Shown piece by piece: positions 61,143 to 64,000 of a stretch of 64,000 nucleotides of DNA. How positions within the stretch are numbered: the stretch's first letter is position 1; the number at the start of each line of letters is the position of its first letter. The notes under the pieces were generated by a model, which ran no database searches, had not been told where the DNA came from, and saw only the letters and a list, made by a program, of their open reading frames with translations. Source of the DNA: Apostichopus japonicus (lineage: Eukaryota; Echinodermata; Holothuroidea; Aspidochirotida; Stichopodidae). The stretch spans positions 167,501-231,500 of the forward strand of contig NC_092567.1 in NCBI RefSeq assembly GCF_037975245.1, written 5' to 3'. The position numbers and the translations under genes were made by a program.

Positions 61143-64000
61143 GAATGAATGTGTACCAGGTGGTATCACAGGATATAGAATATATTCATAAAGATCAGCA
61201 TACCAGAAAAATTCCACTTCACAACCACTTGCTACAGATATCATACTCCTGTAGTTGTACTTTTTGCAAGTTTTATCGATACAATTGTAAACACAGATGC
61301 AACATGATATATGCACATTTTGTCGGGGCACGATGTGTACCAGTTTTGAGAAAGGTTTTGAAATGTTTTATTCGATCATGGTAATATTCATCATATCATT
61401 TAACAGTCACTGCCTCACATTATTTGAAACAGGCTATTCAAACTATTGTATATATTATGTCGTTATTCATCCACTAGCAATAATTGATGGGAAAAGTCTA
61501 ATTTTCTGTAAGGGGGGGGGGGGGGCGTGTCCACTGTGATCGTCACCCCAGATAAATGAACAAATTGCTAAAAAGGTCTTTCTAGATTTAAATAAGGCTC
61601 AATCTGAATGGAATCAATGAATTTTATTGTCTCATTCGTTAGACTTGACATGTTAATTTCAAAAATAATGACACAAACAGAAGGATATAGAAGTAGAATG
61701 GTGGTCACAATATTTTAATTGAAGTCACTGTTGATTATATACCTAATCTGAATAATGACAAATGATACCTTAGATGATAACTTAAGGTTAATAACACAAC
61801 CGAGAGATGTTCCTCAGTATAGATTTTTGTGGTGTTTCTGAGAAGATGTCAAATTAGCATGTTTGCTAGACTAGGTGTTCCAGCCACTTGAACTAAAGAG
61901 CTTCCAAGGCTGGCTAAATATGCATTTTCTCAATCTATTAACTTTGTATAGTAACCAGAACTAGCAACTGTTTTTAACCCTTCTACAAGTATCAAACTAA
62001 TACCCTTGCAATGATTTATCATTTTAACTTTAAAGCAGAAAAAGAGAAAATAAAAGTCAAAGTAAGTACAAGAGAAAATTATCTACAGCAGCAAGAAAAA
62101 TAGAATTAACCTTCAATATTTGATGACACTTTTTAGAGTAATCCTTTACTTCAAAGGGTTATTATTCTTTTCAAAGAAAAAATCTGTTAACTACATACAA
62201 TTTAGCCAAAACCAATTTGAAGGATTGCAATATTTACTCAAGAATGGTGAAAGAGCATTAGAATTAATCTATAGTTTAGTTTGCAAAGTTTTATAAAAAA
62301 AGCTATCTAAAGTACTTTCTTCAATAAGGAAAATTAAAATCTTGAGATGCAAAGCCACACTTGTTGCAGAATAACCACTGAGATTCTCCGAAGGTCAAAT
62401 TTCATCAATATTGGTCTACAAAATATAAGAATATCTGTCTTCCAAGGAGCATTTTAAACCAACAATTATTTGTGATTTATGTTGAGTCTTTTTTAATATA
62501 TAACTAAAATGTTGAGTTACATCTTTCAGGAAAGTGTACTACAAAAACTTTAGTATACCACCTGGGAGAGGTGAGGAGGGGGGGGGGTGAGGAGGGGGGC
62601 AGGGTTGTTGGGAGGGGACCAAACTGAAGAACTTTAAAACAATGCTTCATGCAAGAAACAGGTATTCATATATGAATGCAAGTAGGAAATGGCATCAACA
62701 AGTCTATGGTCATGAGACTTGACTAATACAAAGTATTTTCATACGCAAGACATCCATTGACCTCCCATGACATGTTTACTATCACTAATAATGCCATTTA
62801 CTAGAAATACTAGTACATCTACAGTCATTTCACTGGGAAAACAAACTGGTTTTCAGGCAACATTTCAGTGGTTTAATAGGACATTACAATATGCTAAAAA
62901 ATGGCAGAAATATTTCAGTTTTGTTCCCCAAAGGTAGAAGGGGACAGAAGACACATGTTTGTAGAGTGAATTTACTAAAGTACATGGTCTTCATGAGTAA
63001 TTTAAATGTCATTACATTTATTTAAAGCTTATGTGAGAAGAAAAGCTAACCATTATCTATCAACCATGTGAAAGAGGAGCTTGTGATGAACAACAACCAC
63101 CAAGAAAAGCAAATTATTAAAACATATACAGTGTTAGTGATTACTGAGTAACAAAGCATACAAATCAAAACAAATAAAGAAACAAGGCGAATACACAACC
63201 GACAAGCTGCGACATGTATGTACAATCAAATCTTCACATTTGTTTCTTGTCACAATGAAGTTTTTGAAACTTTAATTGCCACACATACTTCCCCGCAGTC
63301 ACAGAGCTACCTGTATTTCTAAAAAAGATTGTTTAATGGCAATAAAGGAATCCTTTCAAGCATTTGTGGATTGTGAGTTATCCACCTTACATAAATGGCA
63401 CTTGGTCAAGCTAGACTAAAGCAAAATGTCTATTAAATTTAAAGCTTTTTCTTGTTTCAAACTGTGAATGTCTGAGGAGAGATATTTTCCTGCTTTTCAT
63501 TTGGAGATATCAAACTAATTACCAAATCAGTGATGCAAAAGAAACATCAGTAATAGTGAGAAAGTTTGAGTGAGAAGTCTGCTATATTTCTTCACTATTT
63601 ACTATGTTTTGCAGTTAATTATTAGTGAATTTAGTGACAAAGAAATTCAGTAGATGGGGCCGGGGCCCTCTCTGGGTTCTTATAACGCCTAAAGAAATGG
63701 GCAGAAAAAGTAAAGAAATTGGAAATGACTTATCTCATTATCCTGATAAATGAGAAAGCAGCATCACTATCAGTATTGAAGGAGATGATTGTAAAGCATC
63801 ATTATGCATTCAAATATGAAGTTCTAAAGATGGGACAATATTTGGGTTTAATTTTTAATTTGCTCAATCACTGTGAATGGGCCGAAAGTTTAGCATGCAA
63901 AGCACATTGTCATGATTGTGTGATTATTTACCTCACAATTGTACCAACACATTATTAAAGAGTAAGGGATCGGCTAATGGAATGCATAATGAGGCTTCAT
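61025..64000. other. Right-hand intergenic region, no gene recognised
   Basis: It holds a (TA)n tract (61118-61141), poly-G tracts near 61510 and 62578, and otherwise AT-rich sequence. The open frames here (for example 63719-63958 plus) are short and unlike any family I know. The next gene presumably starts beyond the window. Confidence 0.5.

Overview
This is a 64-kb piece of AT-rich animal nuclear genome. It has intron-rich genes with GT-AG introns, AATAAA signals, many minisatellites, TA microsatellites, nested DNA transposons and a decayed non-LTR retrotransposon. The recurring 'taggcctaggc'-type low-copy text and the protein similarities point to an invertebrate deuterostome, an echinoderm being my best guess. 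That placement is inference. There is no bacterial-type gene organisation, and most long open frames here are repeat artefacts.

Three protein-coding genes could be reconstructed exon by exon with every intron phase consistent. (1) A plus-strand five-exon gene at 2756-6192 encodes a 324-aa Pro/Tyr/His-rich protein that I do not recognise. (2) A minus-strand eight-exon gene at 40810-10333 encodes a 252-aa SR-type splicing factor with one RRM, one CCHC zinc knuckle, an RGG/GGW linker and an RS domain. (3) A minus-strand six-exon gene at 59013-53980 encodes a 181-aa ARL1 small GTPase, the same length as human ARL1.

Layout: 1-2755 is intergenic, with one partial transposon end. Gene 1 is followed by its poly(A) signal (7219) and an 18-bp minisatellite (8088-8341), and its 3' end converges on that of the SR gene. 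The SR gene occupies 9.1-40.8 kb. About 15 kb of its ~30 kb of intron is minisatellite, with unit lengths of 20, 38, 57, 60, 60, 65, ~69, ~70 and ~88 bp. Intron 1 holds an apparently nested transposon pair. Between the SR gene and ARL1 (41-54 kb) lie nested hAT-like elements with 8-bp target duplications, a decayed retrotransposon 3' end, related ~100-bp repeats and a perfect hairpin. Upstream of ARL1 there is another hAT-like element (59698-60782), inserted beside a Pol III B-box-like motif, then a foldback repeat and apparently empty sequence to the end.

The genes do not form a pathway. SR proteins act in nuclear pre-mRNA splicing, and ARL1 acts at the trans-Golgi. The most notable features are the minisatellite load in one splicing-factor gene, the stop codon that overlaps the exon-7 splice donor, and the transposons whose exact boundaries can be read from the sequence. 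One of these is a 2.6-kb element with eight same-strand copies of a 15-bp subterminal motif.
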